A stretch of 64,000 nucleotides of DNA from an uncultured Oscillospiraceae bacterium. Its GTDB lineage: Bacteria; Bacillota; Clostridia; Oscillospirales; Ruminococcaceae. A program made the translations under genes and the position numbers. The stretch covers positions 18,559-82,558 of the forward strand of contig CAJUSD010000013.1 of the NCBI GenBank assembly GCA_910589145.1, read 5' to 3'. Position 1 is the first letter of the stretch. Each line of letters opens with the position of its first letter. Positions 33,410 to 42,994 of this stretch are shown here, piece by piece. Under the pieces are notes generated by a model, which searched no databases, was not told where the DNA came from, and saw only the letters and a list, made by a program, of their open reading frames with translations.

Positions 33410-34882
33410 TTAGCCCTCTCCGTTGATCTCCGCCAACATTCTGTTTTTGATATTCCAAAGCTTCTCGGAAAGGTCCACATAATAGCGGTGGGGATTCTCA
33501 AACCTTTTAACTTCGTCCCAAAGAAGATCGACCTGTTCCAGACAGAACTTACGGATATCGTGAATAGAGGGCGATTCATAGACACACTTCCCATTTTGGA
33601 AAATGGGAATAAGCATAGGCCGAACTTCCACATTGTCAAAGGTTTTGCGCTTCCAGGTGGCAATGGGGTCAAAAATGGTGATAGGATGTGTATCGTCCAC
33701 TTCAACTTTTTCATCATGAACTGTAACATAATCGGCCATGGCTTTCCCTGTGTCCTTGCTGAAAAAGCGGTAAACCATCTTAAAGTGAGGGTTGATAATC
33801 TTTTCCAAGGTTTCGCTGACCTTAATCTTCGGCTGATAACTTCCATCTGGATGCTGAACCGCCACCAATTTATACACGCCGCCAAATACCGGGTCGCTCT
33901 TGGAAGTAATAAGCCGCTCCCCTATTCCGAACATATCTACCTTTGCATCCTGGAGGTACAGCTCGCGGATAATATACTCATCCAGGGAGTTAGAGGCCAT
34001 AATTTTTACATCCGGGAAACCTGCATCATCCAGCATTTTCCGGGCTTTTTTCGAGAGATAGGAAATATCGCCGCTGTCAATGCGGATGCCTTTGGGACGG
34101 TTCCCGGTGGGCAGGACTACCTCGTTAAAAACTTTGATAGCGTTGGGGATGCCAGATTTTAAAACATTATAGGTATCCACCAGCAGGACACAGTTGTCAG
34201 GATACATTTTGGCATACTCGGCAAATGCTTCATATTCACTGTCATAAACCTGAACCCAGCTATGGGCCATTGTCCCCACCGCAGGGATGCCATAGATACG
34301 GTCAGCCAGAACGCAGGCAGTTGAAGTACAACCGCCGATATAGGCTGCCCTGGCCCCTAATACAGCGCCGTCATAGCCCTGTGCGCGGCGGGAGCCGAAT
34401 TCTGAAATGGGATGTCCCTGTGCAGCACGAACCATTCGGTTGGCTTTGGTGGCAATCAAAGATTGGAAGTTAATGGTAAGCAGTACCATAGTTTCCACCA
34501 GCTGCGCTTGAATCATTGGCCCACGTACAACGACAATCGGCTCGTTGGGGAACATAGGGGAGCCCTCTTTCATTGCCCAAACGTCGCACTTAAACTCGAA
34601 ATTGGCAAGATAATCCAAAAATCCCTCATCAAAAATCTTTTTGGAGCGGAAATAATTGATGTCCTCCTCTGAAAAATGGAGGTGTTTCAGGTATTCGATC
34701 AGTTGTTCCAGTCCCGCGCAGATGGCGAACCCGCCGCCATCCGGGATCCGCCGGAAGAACATATCAAAGACTGCAATCTTATTGCCCATCCCGTTCCGAA
34801 AGTATCCGTTAGACATAGTAAGCTCATAAAAATCGGTGAGCATAGTCAGGTTTTTCTCTTCTTTCCAGTCATAGTGCAGCAT
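33410..34882 (-). CDS. pncB: nicotinate phosphoribosyltransferase
   Basis: 490 residues. MLTDFYELTMSNGYF is the family start; FDMFFRRIPDGGGFAICAGLE, FEFGSRRAQG-like SEFGSRRAQGYDGAV with the phosphorylated-His region, GTMAHSWVQVYDSE, and GIRIDSGDISYLSKKAR with MASNSLDEY give the barrel active site. It makes nicotinate mononucleotide from nicotinate, PRPP and ATP (Preiss-Handler NAD salvage). The gene lies after a nicotinamidase-like gene and a YciI gene on the same strand, so nicotinamide to nicotinate to NAMN is covered. Confidence 0.96.
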   Translation of the reverse strand: MLHYDWKEEKNLTMLTDFYELTMSNGYFRNGMGNKIAVFDMFFRRIPDGGGFAICAGLEQLIEYLKHLHFSEEDINYFRSKKIFDEGFLDYLANFEFKCDVWAMKEGSPMFPNEPIVVVRGPMIQAQLVETMVLLTINFQSLIATKANRMVRAAQGHPISEFGSRRAQGYDGAVLGARAAYIGGCTSTACVLADRIYGIPAVGTMAHSWVQVYDSEYEAFAEYAKMYPDNCVLLVDTYNVLKSGIPNAIKVFNEVVLPTGNRPKGIRIDSGDISYLSKKARKMLDDAGFPDVKIMASNSLDEYIIRELYLQDAKVDMFGIGERLITSKSDPVFGGVYKLVAVQHPDGSYQPKIKVSETLEKIINPHFKMVYRFFSKDTGKAMADYVTVHDEKVEVDDTHPITIFDPIATWKRKTFDNVEVRPMLIPIFQNGKCVYESPSIHDIRKFCLEQVDLLWDEVKRFENPHRYYVDLSEKLWNIKNRMLAEINGEG

Positions 34883-34906
34883 GGTTTTCTCCTCATTTCT
34901 TTTTTG

Positions 34907-35206
34907 TCATAGTAAATAATTATTATCTTTGTCAGCCACTTGCAGAGATGCAAGGGTATATGTTGCATAACCCTCTGCAACAAGCGGCTCCAATTTACAC
35001 AGGGCTTCAGCTTCCTCATAACTTTGCGTTTTAAAGATTACCATTCCGGCGGCACCAGGATAACCTTTAAATGGACCACAAAGCTCTATTTTCCCCTCAG
35101 AATCCAATCTTCTCAGATTTTCTACATGCCTTATAATAACTGCTTTAGTGACCTTGTTATATGTTTTTCCCTTTTTTATCGTCATCACATATAACCATTT
35201 TTCCAT
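34907..35206 (-). CDS. YciI-like protein
   Basis: 99 residues. A ferredoxin-like alpha-beta barrel: MEKWLYVMTIKKGK, then the conserved His and Asp pair in RHVENLRRLDSEGKIELCGPF, and AAGMVIFKTQSYEEAEALCKLEP. Family members are putative enzymes with a His-Asp site; function is unknown here. GGAGGG precedes ATG 35206, and pncB starts 24 bases downstream. Confidence 0.87.
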   Translation of the reverse strand: MEKWLYVMTIKKGKTYNKVTKAVIIRHVENLRRLDSEGKIELCGPFKGYPGAAGMVIFKTQSYEEAEALCKLEPLVAEGYATYTLASLQVADKDNNYLL

Positions 35207-35269
35207 ACGTTTCCCTCCAGTCTATTGAAGCAGCTGATGTTCGTAAAATATTTTTGCAAATTTGCTTGC

Positions 35270-35932
35270 TCACAGTAAAACATTCTCGCATAACAGAACC
35301 CCGTTGGAAGCCATACTGTTTAAAAACACCACATTCATTAAATCCCCATTGTGCCATTGGCTGTCATAGGTTTCCACCAATGACAGCGGCACAACCACAT
35401 CAGCTTTGACATCGTTTTGATTCAGGAAGGCTTTCAGAGACACTGCAAACTGATAAATGCAGATATCTGTACAGCATCCGGTGACAACATAAGTTTTATA
35501 GGAACCGGCCAAAAGGTTCCCCATCCCTGTCATAAATGCGTTGGTGGAATTTTTCCAGACTGGCTGAAGCTCCAAGTCCTGAAGCTCTTCCACCAGCTCA
35601 TATTCCTCTGGTTCGGTACAATGTTCCGGGTACGCTTCCATCTCTGCTGAACCTTTTGTGTGCCGGTCGGAAAACGCTGTCACCTTTATTCCCTTGTTCA
35701 GTGCTACTTCCAGAAAATCCGCTGTGTGTTCAATGATCTCCGCTACCCGCCTGCTGGCCAGTGCGCCTTTTCGTGTAAACCCTTTATTCATATCAATCGA
35801 AAACACACAGATTTCTTCTGGTTTCTGTTGGCTGCAATCATAATCCGCCAGACCTTCCAGCGTGTCAATCATATCTGACAGGCTCGCAGATGCCTTCTGC
35901 ATGAAGTACATCCGGTTCATTATCTTTTTCAT
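35270..35932 (-). CDS. isochorismatase-family cysteine hydrolase, probable nicotinamidase
   Basis: 220 residues. VFSIDMNKGFTRKGALAS gives the catalytic Asp, WKNSTNAFMTG the Lys, and YVVTGCCTDICIYQFA the nucleophile Cys (VTGCCTDIC is typical of nicotinamidases). FSDRHTKGSAEMEAYPEHC resembles the metal-site segment (D...H). Together with pncB two genes downstream, nicotinamide deamidation is the likely job. AGGAGG precedes ATG 35932. First gene of the NAD-salvage group. Confidence 0.85.
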   Translation of the reverse strand: MKKIMNRMYFMQKASASLSDMIDTLEGLADYDCSQQKPEEICVFSIDMNKGFTRKGALASRRVAEIIEHTADFLEVALNKGIKVTAFSDRHTKGSAEMEAYPEHCTEPEEYELVEELQDLELQPVWKNSTNAFMTGMGNLLAGSYKTYVVTGCCTDICIYQFAVSLKAFLNQNDVKADVVVPLSLVETYDSQWHNGDLMNVVFLNSMASNGVLLCENVLL

Positions 35933-36085
35933 AATGCAGGCTCCTCCTTACAGCTCTTACGGCCATGAGGCCAAAACCGTTTTTTTCTATTATAACCTTA
36001 AAATAGAAGTTTTCAAGATGTTATGAAAAAAAAGTGTCTTGACAGCTTTTTTTGTCATCTCTTTGAACTTATTGCAAATATTTTA

Positions 36086-36137
36086 AAAACATTTGTTCCA
36101 AAACACTATTTACGATATAAAATTAACGTGGTATAAT
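36086..36137 (+). promoter_or_regulatory. uvrBA promoter with LexA-like site
   Basis: TTTACG (36109-36114), 17 bases, TATAAT (36132-36137). Directly before it AAACATTTGTTC (36087-36098) matches the Gram-positive LexA/DinR box GAACnnnnGTTC with one mismatch, as expected for an SOS-controlled uvrB. The 150-base leader that follows contains GCAATCAAATTGC and CGGTTAATTATCCG, two small hairpins. The remainder of 35933-36287 is empty. Confidence 0.65.
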
Positions 36138-36287
36138 AGCCGCATAATGGTTAATGCAATCAAATTGCACGGTTAATTATCCGTTTTGCTCCGCCGTATA
36201 ACATGGGTTTGACGGAAAAGGACTGTGCGCATATCTGTTTTTTCGTCTAGCTCAACTTTTGAGGCAAGGAACCGAAAGGAGAATACC

Positions 36288-38267
36288 ATGCCAGATCATT
36301 TTATCCTCCATTCAGAATACACCCCCACCGGCGATCAGCCGGAAGCCATCGCCCAACTGACCAAAGGCGTAAACTCCGGCCTGCGCGAACAGGCCCTAAT
36401 GGGGGTTACTGGTTCTGGTAAAACTTTTACCATGGCCAATGTCATTGCCAGAACCAACCGCCCTACCCTGGTTCTAGCCCACAACAAAACCCTTGCAGCC
36501 CAACTTTGCAGCGAATTCAAGGAATTCTTCCCAGAAAACGCAGTGGAATACTTTGTCTCCTACTATGATTACTACCAGCCGGAAGCCTATATCGCCCACA
36601 CTGACACCTATATTGAAAAGGACAGCGCGATCAATGAGGAAATCGAAAAACTTCGCCACTCTGCCACATCCGCCCTGTCAGAGCGGCGGGATGTAATCAT
36701 TGTAGCCAGTGTTTCCTGCATCTACACTCTGGGCGATCCTATTGACTACCGAAATATGGTTATCTCTCTGCGCACCGGGATGGAAAAGGAGCGGGACGAG
36801 CTGATGCGAAAACTGGTTTCCATCCAGTATGAGCGAAATGACATCAACTTTATCCGCAACAAGTTTCGCGTCCGGGGGGATGTGGTGGAAATCTTCCCCG
36901 CCTATTACAGTGATACCGCCATACGGGTGGAATTTTTCGGGGATGAAATCGACCGTATCAGTGAAATCAACCCACTCACCGGAGAGATCAAGGCCGTTGT
37001 CACTCATGCCGCCATCTACCCCGCCTCACATTACATTGTTCCGCGGGAAAAAATGTATGGGGCCATTGAAGATATCCGCCGGGAGATGGAAAAGCGGGTG
37101 GAGTTTTTCAGGGAAAACGGCAAGCTCATTGAAGCCCAGCGCATCCAGGAGCGCACCAACTACGACTTGGAAATGCTGACCGAAATAGGCTTCTGCAAGG
37201 GCATTGAAAACTATTCCAGGGTGCTTTCAGGCCGTGAGCCGGGAAGCTGTCCCTATACGCTGTTGGACTACTTCCCGGATGACTTTTTGCTGTTTGTGGA
37301 CGAGTCCCATGTCACGTTGTCTCAAGTTAGGGGAATGTTCGCCGGAGACCGCGCCCGCAAGCAAAATCTGATTGATTATGGGTTCCGCCTCCCCTCTGCC
37401 CTGGACAACCGTCCCTTGAATTTCGATGAATTTTATGGCAAACTGAACCAGATGATCTTTGTCAGTGCCACCCCTGGCCCTTTTGAACGGGAGCACTGCT
37501 CCCAGATTGTAGAACAGGTCATCCGGCCTACCGGCCTTGTAGACCCGGAAATTGTGGTCAAACCTATTGCGGGACAGATTGATGACCTTCTCTCTGAGAT
37601 TAACCTCCGGGCGGAACGGGGGGAAAGGGTACTTGTCACCACCCTAACCAAAAAAATGGCTGAGGACCTAACTGCCTATCTGGAAAACATGGGCGCACGG
37701 GTTCGGTACATGCACCATGATATAGACACCATTGAACGGATGGAGATTATCCGAGACCTGCGGCTTGGGGAATTCGATGTTCTCATCGGCATCAATCTGC
37801 TGCGCGAGGGGCTTGATATCCCTGAGGTGTCTCTGGTAGCTATTTTGGATGCAGACAAAGAGGGCTTTCTCCGCTCGGAAACATCTTTGATACAAACCAT
37901 CGGACGCGCTGCCCGAAACGCCGGCGGCATGGTTATTATGTATGCTGACCAGGTGACAGATTCCATGGAGCGGGCCATTTCCGAAACCTACCGCCGCCGG
38001 GAAATTCAACAGGCGTACAACCGGGAACATGGGATTGTCCCCAAAACCATCATCAAAAATGTGCGGGATGTGCTGGAAATCTCGGTTAAGTCCGACGATG
38101 GAAAGGGCAAATCCAAAAAGGGCAAGCCCGCTAAAAAGATGACTGCCAAAGAAAAAGAAGCCCAGATCGCCCAATGGACGCTGGAAATGAAGAATGCAGC
38201 CAAGCTGCTGGAATTTGAGCACGCGGCCTACCTGCGGGATAAAATTAAAAAATTAAAGGAAAGCTGA
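36288..38267 (+). CDS. uvrB: excinuclease ABC subunit B
   Basis: 659 residues. GVTGSGKTFTMANVI Walker A, YYDYYQPEAYI at the base of the DNA-clamping beta-hairpin, VDESHVTLSQVRGMF, GYRLPSALDNRPL-like GFRLPSALDNRPL, TLTKKMAEDLTAYL, and QTIGRAARN motif VI; a C-terminal UVR motif (AKLLEFEHAAYLRDKIKKLK) binds UvrC/UvrA. It verifies damage in nucleotide-excision repair. ATG 36288 follows AAAGGAG; the upstream in-frame extension to 36225 is leader. uvrA starts 19 bases downstream. Confidence 0.98.
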   Translation: MPDHFILHSEYTPTGDQPEAIAQLTKGVNSGLREQALMGVTGSGKTFTMANVIARTNRPTLVLAHNKTLAAQLCSEFKEFFPENAVEYFVSYYDYYQPEAYIAHTDTYIEKDSAINEEIEKLRHSATSALSERRDVIIVASVSCIYTLGDPIDYRNMVISLRTGMEKERDELMRKLVSIQYERNDINFIRNKFRVRGDVVEIFPAYYSDTAIRVEFFGDEIDRISEINPLTGEIKAVVTHAAIYPASHYIVPREKMYGAIEDIRREMEKRVEFFRENGKLIEAQRIQERTNYDLEMLTEIGFCKGIENYSRVLSGREPGSCPYTLLDYFPDDFLLFVDESHVTLSQVRGMFAGDRARKQNLIDYGFRLPSALDNRPLNFDEFYGKLNQMIFVSATPGPFEREHCSQIVEQVIRPTGLVDPEIVVKPIAGQIDDLLSEINLRAERGERVLVTTLTKKMAEDLTAYLENMGARVRYMHHDIDTIERMEIIRDLRLGEFDVLIGINLLREGLDIPEVSLVAILDADKEGFLRSETSLIQTIGRAARNAGGMVIMYADQVTDSMERAISETYRRREIQQAYNREHGIVPKTIIKNVRDVLEISVKSDDGKGKSKKGKPAKKMTAKEKEAQIAQWTLEMKNAAKLLEFEHAAYLRDKIKKLKES

Positions 38268-38286
38268 AAGCGAGGTCGTCAAACCC

Positions 38287-41106
38287 ATGGCAAAGGATAA
38301 GATCATTATACGTGGAGCAAGGGAGCACAACCTGAAAAATATTTCTTTGGAGCTGCCGCGGGACAAGTTTATTGTGTTTACAGGGCTGTCTGGGTCAGGG
38401 AAATCCTCCTTGGCCTTTGATACCCTTTACGCTGACGGCCAGCGGCGTTATATGGAAAGCCTTTCTTCCTATGCCCGCCAGTTCCTGGGACAGATGGAAA
38501 AACCGGATGTAGATGATATTGAGGGCCTCTCCCCCGCTATCTCCATCGACCAGAAAACAACCTCCCAAAATCCCCGCTCCACAGTGGGGACTGTCACCGA
38601 AATCTACGATTATCTGCGTCTATTGTACGCCCGGATAGGGATTCCCCATTGTCCTATCTGCGGCCGGGAAATTACCCAGCAGACAGTTGACCAAATGGTT
38701 GACCGGGTTATGGCTCTGCCGGAAAAGACCCGCATCCAGATTTTATCCCCTGTGGTACGGGGGCGCAAAGGAGAACATGTCAAGGAGTTGGACGGTGCGC
38801 GGCGCTCCGGCTATGTGCGTGTGCGGATTGACGGGAACCTCTACGATTTGAGCGAAGATATCAAGCTGGAGAAAAATAAAAAGCATACCATCGAAGTTGT
38901 GGTGGATCGTCTGGTTATTCGCCCGGATATCCGCTCTCGTTTGGCGGATTCCCTGGAAACTTCCCTGGCCCTTGCAGGCGGTTTAACCACTGTCGCCACC
39001 GACGAGGAAGAATTAATGTTCTCCCAAAATTATTCCTGCCCGGAACATGATATCAGCATTGAGGAACTTACTCCCCGAATGTTTTCTTTTAACAACCCTT
39101 TTGGAGCCTGTGAAAAATGTACTGGCCTGGGAACTTTTATGAAGGTTGATCCTGATCTGGTAGTCCCTAATAAAAACCTTTCCATCAAGGAAGGTGCAAT
39201 TAAGGCCAGCGGCTGGTATTACTCCGAAGGCGGCATTGCCCAGATGTATTTTGACGGTTTGGCGGAACATTACGGCTTTTCCCTGGACGTTCCCTTTAAA
39301 CAGCTCCCAAAAAAGGCGGCTAACCTTCTGCTCTTTGGCACAGGGGATGAAAAAATCCTGCTGAAACGGGAGAGCGGTTCTATGCGCGGTTCTTATGAGG
39401 CAGCCTTTGAAGGGGTTGTCAACAATTTGGAACGGCGCTTCCGGGAAACCAGCAGCGACTGGATGCGGGAGGAAATCACAAGCTGGATGAGCGAAGTCTC
39501 CTGCCCCCAATGCCGCGGTCAAAGGCTGAAACGCGAGGTTTTAGCGGTGACTGTAGGCGGGCTGAACATCAGTGAATTCAGCAGCTTGTCGGTTACAGCG
39601 GCTCTGGAATTCCTGGAAAAGCTGGAGCTGTCCCACCGGGATCAAATGATTGCCAACCAGATTTTAAAGGAAATCCGCAGCCGTCTGGGGTTTCTGAAAA
39701 GCGTGGGGTTGGAATATCTTTCGCTTTCCCGTGCTTCCGCCACCCTTTCCGGCGGTGAAAGCCAGCGGATACGCCTTGCAACACAGATTGGTTCCTCTCT
39801 GGTGGGGGTGCTGTACATTTTGGATGAGCCCAGCATTGGCCTGCACCAGCGGGACAACGACAAGCTCATTGACACTTTGAAACACCTGCGGGACTTGGGG
39901 AATACCCTGATTGTAGTGGAACACGACGAGGACACCATGCGGGCTTCTGACTTTATCGTTGATATTGGGCCGGGCGCTGGGATTACTGGGGGCGAAGTGG
40001 TCTGCTCTGGGACAGTAGAAGACATTATGGATTGTCCTGATTCCATTACCGGGCAATATCTCAGCGGGGTTAAAAAAATACAGGTTCCAAGGGTACGCAG
40101 ACCGGGCAATGGATTTTTTCTCACCGTCCAGGGAGCAGAGGAAAACAACCTGAAAAAAATCAACGTTAAAATCCCACTGGGGGCTTTTACTGCTGTGACG
40201 GGTGTTTCCGGCTCCGGGAAGTCTTCTCTGGTCAATCAGGTAATCTACAAGCATTTGGCGGCAGAGCTCAACGGTGCAAAGCATAAACCTGGGAAGTTCC
40301 TTTCTATGGAGGGGCTGGAAGCCTTAGACAAAGTAATCAACATTGACCAGTCCCCTATTGGCCGAACCCCACGCTCTAACCCCGCCACCTATACGGGACT
40401 GTTTACCGACATTCGGGAGGTTTTCGCTCAGACCAACGATGCAAAAATCCGGGGCTATGCCAGCGGGCGTTTTTCCTTTAACGTCAAAGGCGGACGCTGT
40501 GAAGCCTGTGAGGGAGACGGTATCCTGAAAATCGAAATGCACTTTCTGCCTGACATTTTTGTCCCCTGCGAAGTCTGTAAGGGCAAACGGTATAATCGTG
40601 AAACCTTGGAGGTAAAATATAAAGGCAAAACCATCAGCGATGTTCTGGAAATGACTGTTGACGAAGCGCTTCTGTTTTTTGAAAATGTCCCCAAGCTGGC
40701 GCGGAGGCTAACCACTCTGCGGGATGTGGGCTTGGGTTATGTTAAGCTTGGACAGAGCGCAACCACCCTTTCCGGCGGCGAGGCCCAAAGGGTCAAGCTG
40801 GCAACTGAGCTTTCCAAGCGTTCCACAGGGAAAACCATCTATATTCTGGATGAACCTACCACTGGGCTGCATACTGCTGACGTTCATATGTTGATTGATG
40901 TATTGCAGCTTTTAGTAGATGCAGGGAATACAGTTGTGCTGATTGAGCATAATTTGGATGTAATCAAGTCGGCAGATTACATTATTGACTTGGGGCCAGA
41001 GGGCGGCGACCGGGGCGGCACTCTAGTAGCCTGCGGCACACCGGAGGAAATTTGTCAGGTAGAGAAATCCTATACTGGAAAATATTTGAAGCCCTACTTG
41101 AAATAA
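38287..41106 (+). CDS. uvrA: excinuclease ABC subunit A
   Basis: 939 residues. Two ABC cores: GLSGSGKSSLAFDTLYADG with LSGGESQRIRLA, and GVSGSGKSSLVNQVIY with LSGGEAQRVKLA. Zinc modules CPICGREI, CPQCRGQRL and CEACEGDG...CEVCKGKRY are present, as are the UvrB-binding region and DEPTTGLHTADVHML. Damage-recognition ATPase of nucleotide-excision repair. In operon with uvrB. Confidence 0.98.
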   Translation: MAKDKIIIRGAREHNLKNISLELPRDKFIVFTGLSGSGKSSLAFDTLYADGQRRYMESLSSYARQFLGQMEKPDVDDIEGLSPAISIDQKTTSQNPRSTVGTVTEIYDYLRLLYARIGIPHCPICGREITQQTVDQMVDRVMALPEKTRIQILSPVVRGRKGEHVKELDGARRSGYVRVRIDGNLYDLSEDIKLEKNKKHTIEVVVDRLVIRPDIRSRLADSLETSLALAGGLTTVATDEEELMFSQNYSCPEHDISIEELTPRMFSFNNPFGACEKCTGLGTFMKVDPDLVVPNKNLSIKEGAIKASGWYYSEGGIAQMYFDGLAEHYGFSLDVPFKQLPKKAANLLLFGTGDEKILLKRESGSMRGSYEAAFEGVVNNLERRFRETSSDWMREEITSWMSEVSCPQCRGQRLKREVLAVTVGGLNISEFSSLSVTAALEFLEKLELSHRDQMIANQILKEIRSRLGFLKSVGLEYLSLSRASATLSGGESQRIRLATQIGSSLVGVLYILDEPSIGLHQRDNDKLIDTLKHLRDLGNTLIVVEHDEDTMRASDFIVDIGPGAGITGGEVVCSGTVEDIMDCPDSITGQYLSGVKKIQVPRVRRPGNGFFLTVQGAEENNLKKINVKIPLGAFTAVTGVSGSGKSSLVNQVIYKHLAAELNGAKHKPGKFLSMEGLEALDKVINIDQSPIGRTPRSNPATYTGLFTDIREVFAQTNDAKIRGYASGRFSFNVKGGRCEACEGDGILKIEMHFLPDIFVPCEVCKGKRYNRETLEVKYKGKTISDVLEMTVDEALLFFENVPKLARRLTTLRDVGLGYVKLGQSATTLSGGEAQRVKLATELSKRSTGKTIYILDEPTTGLHTADVHMLIDVLQLLVDAGNTVVLIEHNLDVIKSADYIIDLGPEGGDRGGTLVACGTPEEICQVEKSYTGKYLKPYLK

Positions 41107-41151
41107 TTAATAAAAAATTTGGAAAAGTTTTTAAAATTTCCTTTCCAATAC

Positions 41152-41180
41152 TTTACAAATATACTTGTTCCATATATAAT
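41152..41180 (+). promoter_or_regulatory. rubredoxin promoter
   Basis: TTTACA (41152-41157), 17 bases, TATAAT (41175-41180). Confidence 0.75.
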
Positions 41181-41237
41181 TGGAGAAAAGAAATCCAAAG
41201 GAAAAAACCGGTGGATGAAATAAAAGGAGGAACCAAT

Positions 41238-41396
41238 ATGGAAAAATATGTCTGCACTGTATGCGGTTATATTTATGATGAGGGGGAAGGCGATCCTGAC
41301 AACGGCATTGCTGCCGGTACTAAATGGGAAAACGTTCCTGAAGATTTTGTCTGTCCTCTCTGCGGGGTTGGCAAAGATCAATTTGAAAAAGAATAA
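41238..41396 (+). CDS. rubredoxin
   Basis: 52 residues, full length. Fe(Cys)4 site from YVCTVCGYIYDEGEGDP and DFVCPLCGVGKDQFE. One-electron carrier. It is next to the flavodiiron protein gene, which takes electrons from rubredoxin to reduce oxygen or nitric oxide. AAAGGAGG precedes ATG 41238. It has its own promoter and terminator, so the two genes may be controlled separately. Confidence 0.97.
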   Translation: MEKYVCTVCGYIYDEGEGDPDNGIAAGTKWENVPEDFVCPLCGVGKDQFEKE

Positions 41397-41410
41397 TCGC
41401 AGCAAAGCAA

Positions 41411-41443
41411 AGGGGAAAGGCGGAAAGCTCCTTTCCTCTTTCT
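41411..41443 (+). terminator. terminator after rubredoxin
   Basis: GGAAAGG / CCTTTCC stem with a 9-base loop and CTCTTTCT tail. Confidence 0.6.
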
Positions 41444-41523
41444 ATGTTATATTTAGGAAACGGCATAAACTATTTTCCAAGCTGGCTTTAAAACCCATAA
41501 ATGAAAACTTTTAAAGTTAATTT

Positions 41524-41553
41524 TTGGACAATTTCAATGTCGTTTGCTATAAC
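41524..41553 (+). promoter_or_regulatory. flavodiiron protein promoter
   Basis: TTGGAC (41524-41529), 18 bases, TATAAC (41548-41553), 25 bases before ATG 41579. Confidence 0.6.
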
Positions 41554-41578
41554 TGAAAAATGAAAGGATGATATAAGT

Positions 41579-42781
41579 ATGGCTTCCTGTAAAATTACAG
41601 ATGGAATTTATTCTGTTGGCATTAAAAATCCTTCCCTGCGGGTGTTCGATATAGTCATGACTACTGATTATGGCACCACCTACAATTCTTACATCGTCAA
41701 GGGCAATGATAAAACTGCCTTGATTGACTCCTGCCATCCTCGCTTCTTCGACCAATACCTAGCAAATATCCAGGAGATTACACCTGTTGAAAAGATTGAT
41801 TATGTTATCTGCAATCATACTGAGCCGGACCATTCTGGGGTAATGGCACGGATTTTAGAAGCAAATCCCAATGCTGTTGTTTTAGCAACAACAGCGGGTT
41901 CCAATTACCTGAAAAACATTACCAACCGCACTGATTTAAAGGTACAGATTGTGAAAGACGGCCAAACTGTGGATTTAGGCGGGAAAACCCTCAAATTCCT
42001 GGTTGCCCCCAACCTGCACTGGCCGGATTCCATGTTTACCTGGATAGAGGAAGATAAAACCTTGTTCTCCTGCGACTTTTTGGGAAGCCATTACTGTGAA
42101 GTATACGACTTTGATACCAGCGTCACTTATGGCGAAAAATACGAATCTGCTTTTAAGGGCTATTATGATGCAATTTTTGGGCCATTTCCGGGTTTTGTTC
42201 AGAAGGGGCTGGAAAAAATCAAGGATTTTGACATCCATTTTGCCTGTCCCAGCCATGGCCCTATTTTGACCCCTGGCTGCCGGCTGGAATATGCGGTTGA
42301 ACAGTATCATAAGTGGAGTGCTCCTATTCAGCGGGAAAATAAATTAATTCCAGTATTCTACTGTACTGCCTATGGCAATACAGAGAAGATCGCTGACGCT
42401 ATCCGGGAAGGCATCCTCTCCATTCTGCCCAATGCGGATTGTGAGTGCTTCAATTTGATTGAAAACGATATGGGGCAGATGCACGGCTTGATTAATTCCG
42501 CCGATGCCATAGCTATTGGAAGCCCCACCATCAACCGGGAAGCTGTGCCGCCTGTGTGGATTCTGTTGGCGGGTGTTGACGCTATCAATTCCGGTAAAAA
42601 GCCTGCTTTGGTATTTGGCTCCTATGGATGGACCGGCGAGGCTGTACCGAATCTGATCCAGCGGCTAACTACATTGAAAATGAAGATTTTCGGCGAAGGT
42701 ATGAAGGTTGCCTTTGTGCCTTCTGAAGAAGATTTGAAAAAAGCCTTTGAACTTGGACAGGAGTTTGCAAAATCTCTGTAA
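41579..42781 (+). CDS. flavodiiron protein (FprA, A-type flavoprotein)
   Basis: 400 residues. N-terminal metallo-beta-lactamase-like diiron domain: CNHTEPDHSGVM (HxExDH ligands), then WPDSMFTWIEEDKTLFSCDFLGSHYC with the Asp ligand and CPSHGPIL with the last His. C-terminal flavodoxin domain: VFYCTAYGNTEKIADAI binds the FMN phosphate; GSPTINREAVPPVW and GSYGWTGEA follow. It reduces O2 to water or NO to N2O and protects an anaerobe from oxygen. Rubredoxin, its usual donor, is 180 bases upstream. Confidence 0.96.
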   Translation: MASCKITDGIYSVGIKNPSLRVFDIVMTTDYGTTYNSYIVKGNDKTALIDSCHPRFFDQYLANIQEITPVEKIDYVICNHTEPDHSGVMARILEANPNAVVLATTAGSNYLKNITNRTDLKVQIVKDGQTVDLGGKTLKFLVAPNLHWPDSMFTWIEEDKTLFSCDFLGSHYCEVYDFDTSVTYGEKYESAFKGYYDAIFGPFPGFVQKGLEKIKDFDIHFACPSHGPILTPGCRLEYAVEQYHKWSAPIQRENKLIPVFYCTAYGNTEKIADAIREGILSILPNADCECFNLIENDMGQMHGLINSADAIAIGSPTINREAVPPVWILLAGVDAINSGKKPALVFGSYGWTGEAVPNLIQRLTTLKMKIFGEGMKVAFVPSEEDLKKAFELGQEFAKSL

Positions 42782-42831
42782 GGCCTCATTGCAGGCATAA
42801 GGCAAAAATGAGAGCCACCACTTCCCAGCAA

Positions 42832-42920
42832 ATTAAAAAAGGTTTGAAGGTCCAGGGTTGTGCAGCAAAGCTGCACTCCTCAAAAGTTCCCTGGCCGCGC
42901 CCTCAGGCGCGAAATACCCC
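42832..42920 (-). repeat. intergenic repeat R1, copy 3
   Basis: On the minus strand: GGGGTATTT, hairpin CGCGC-CTGAGG-GCGCG (42911-42896), CCAGGG paired with CCCTGG around an inner hairpin GTGCAGC-TTT-GCTGCAC, then CTTCAAACCTTTTTTAATTTG. Same order of parts as 25011-25120, with different stem bases. In the convergent gap after the flavodiiron gene. Confidence 0.75.
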
Positions 42921-42994
42921 TGCACAAACAAAAAGAGGAGTAAAGCTGACCTAAAAAGGTAAAAGAAAAAAGTACCAATAAAAAGCCCGTTTGC

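Noticed and set aside
39013..40284. Long minus-strand frames inside uvrA
   Set aside because: Shadows of a highly conserved gene; no domain or start signal.
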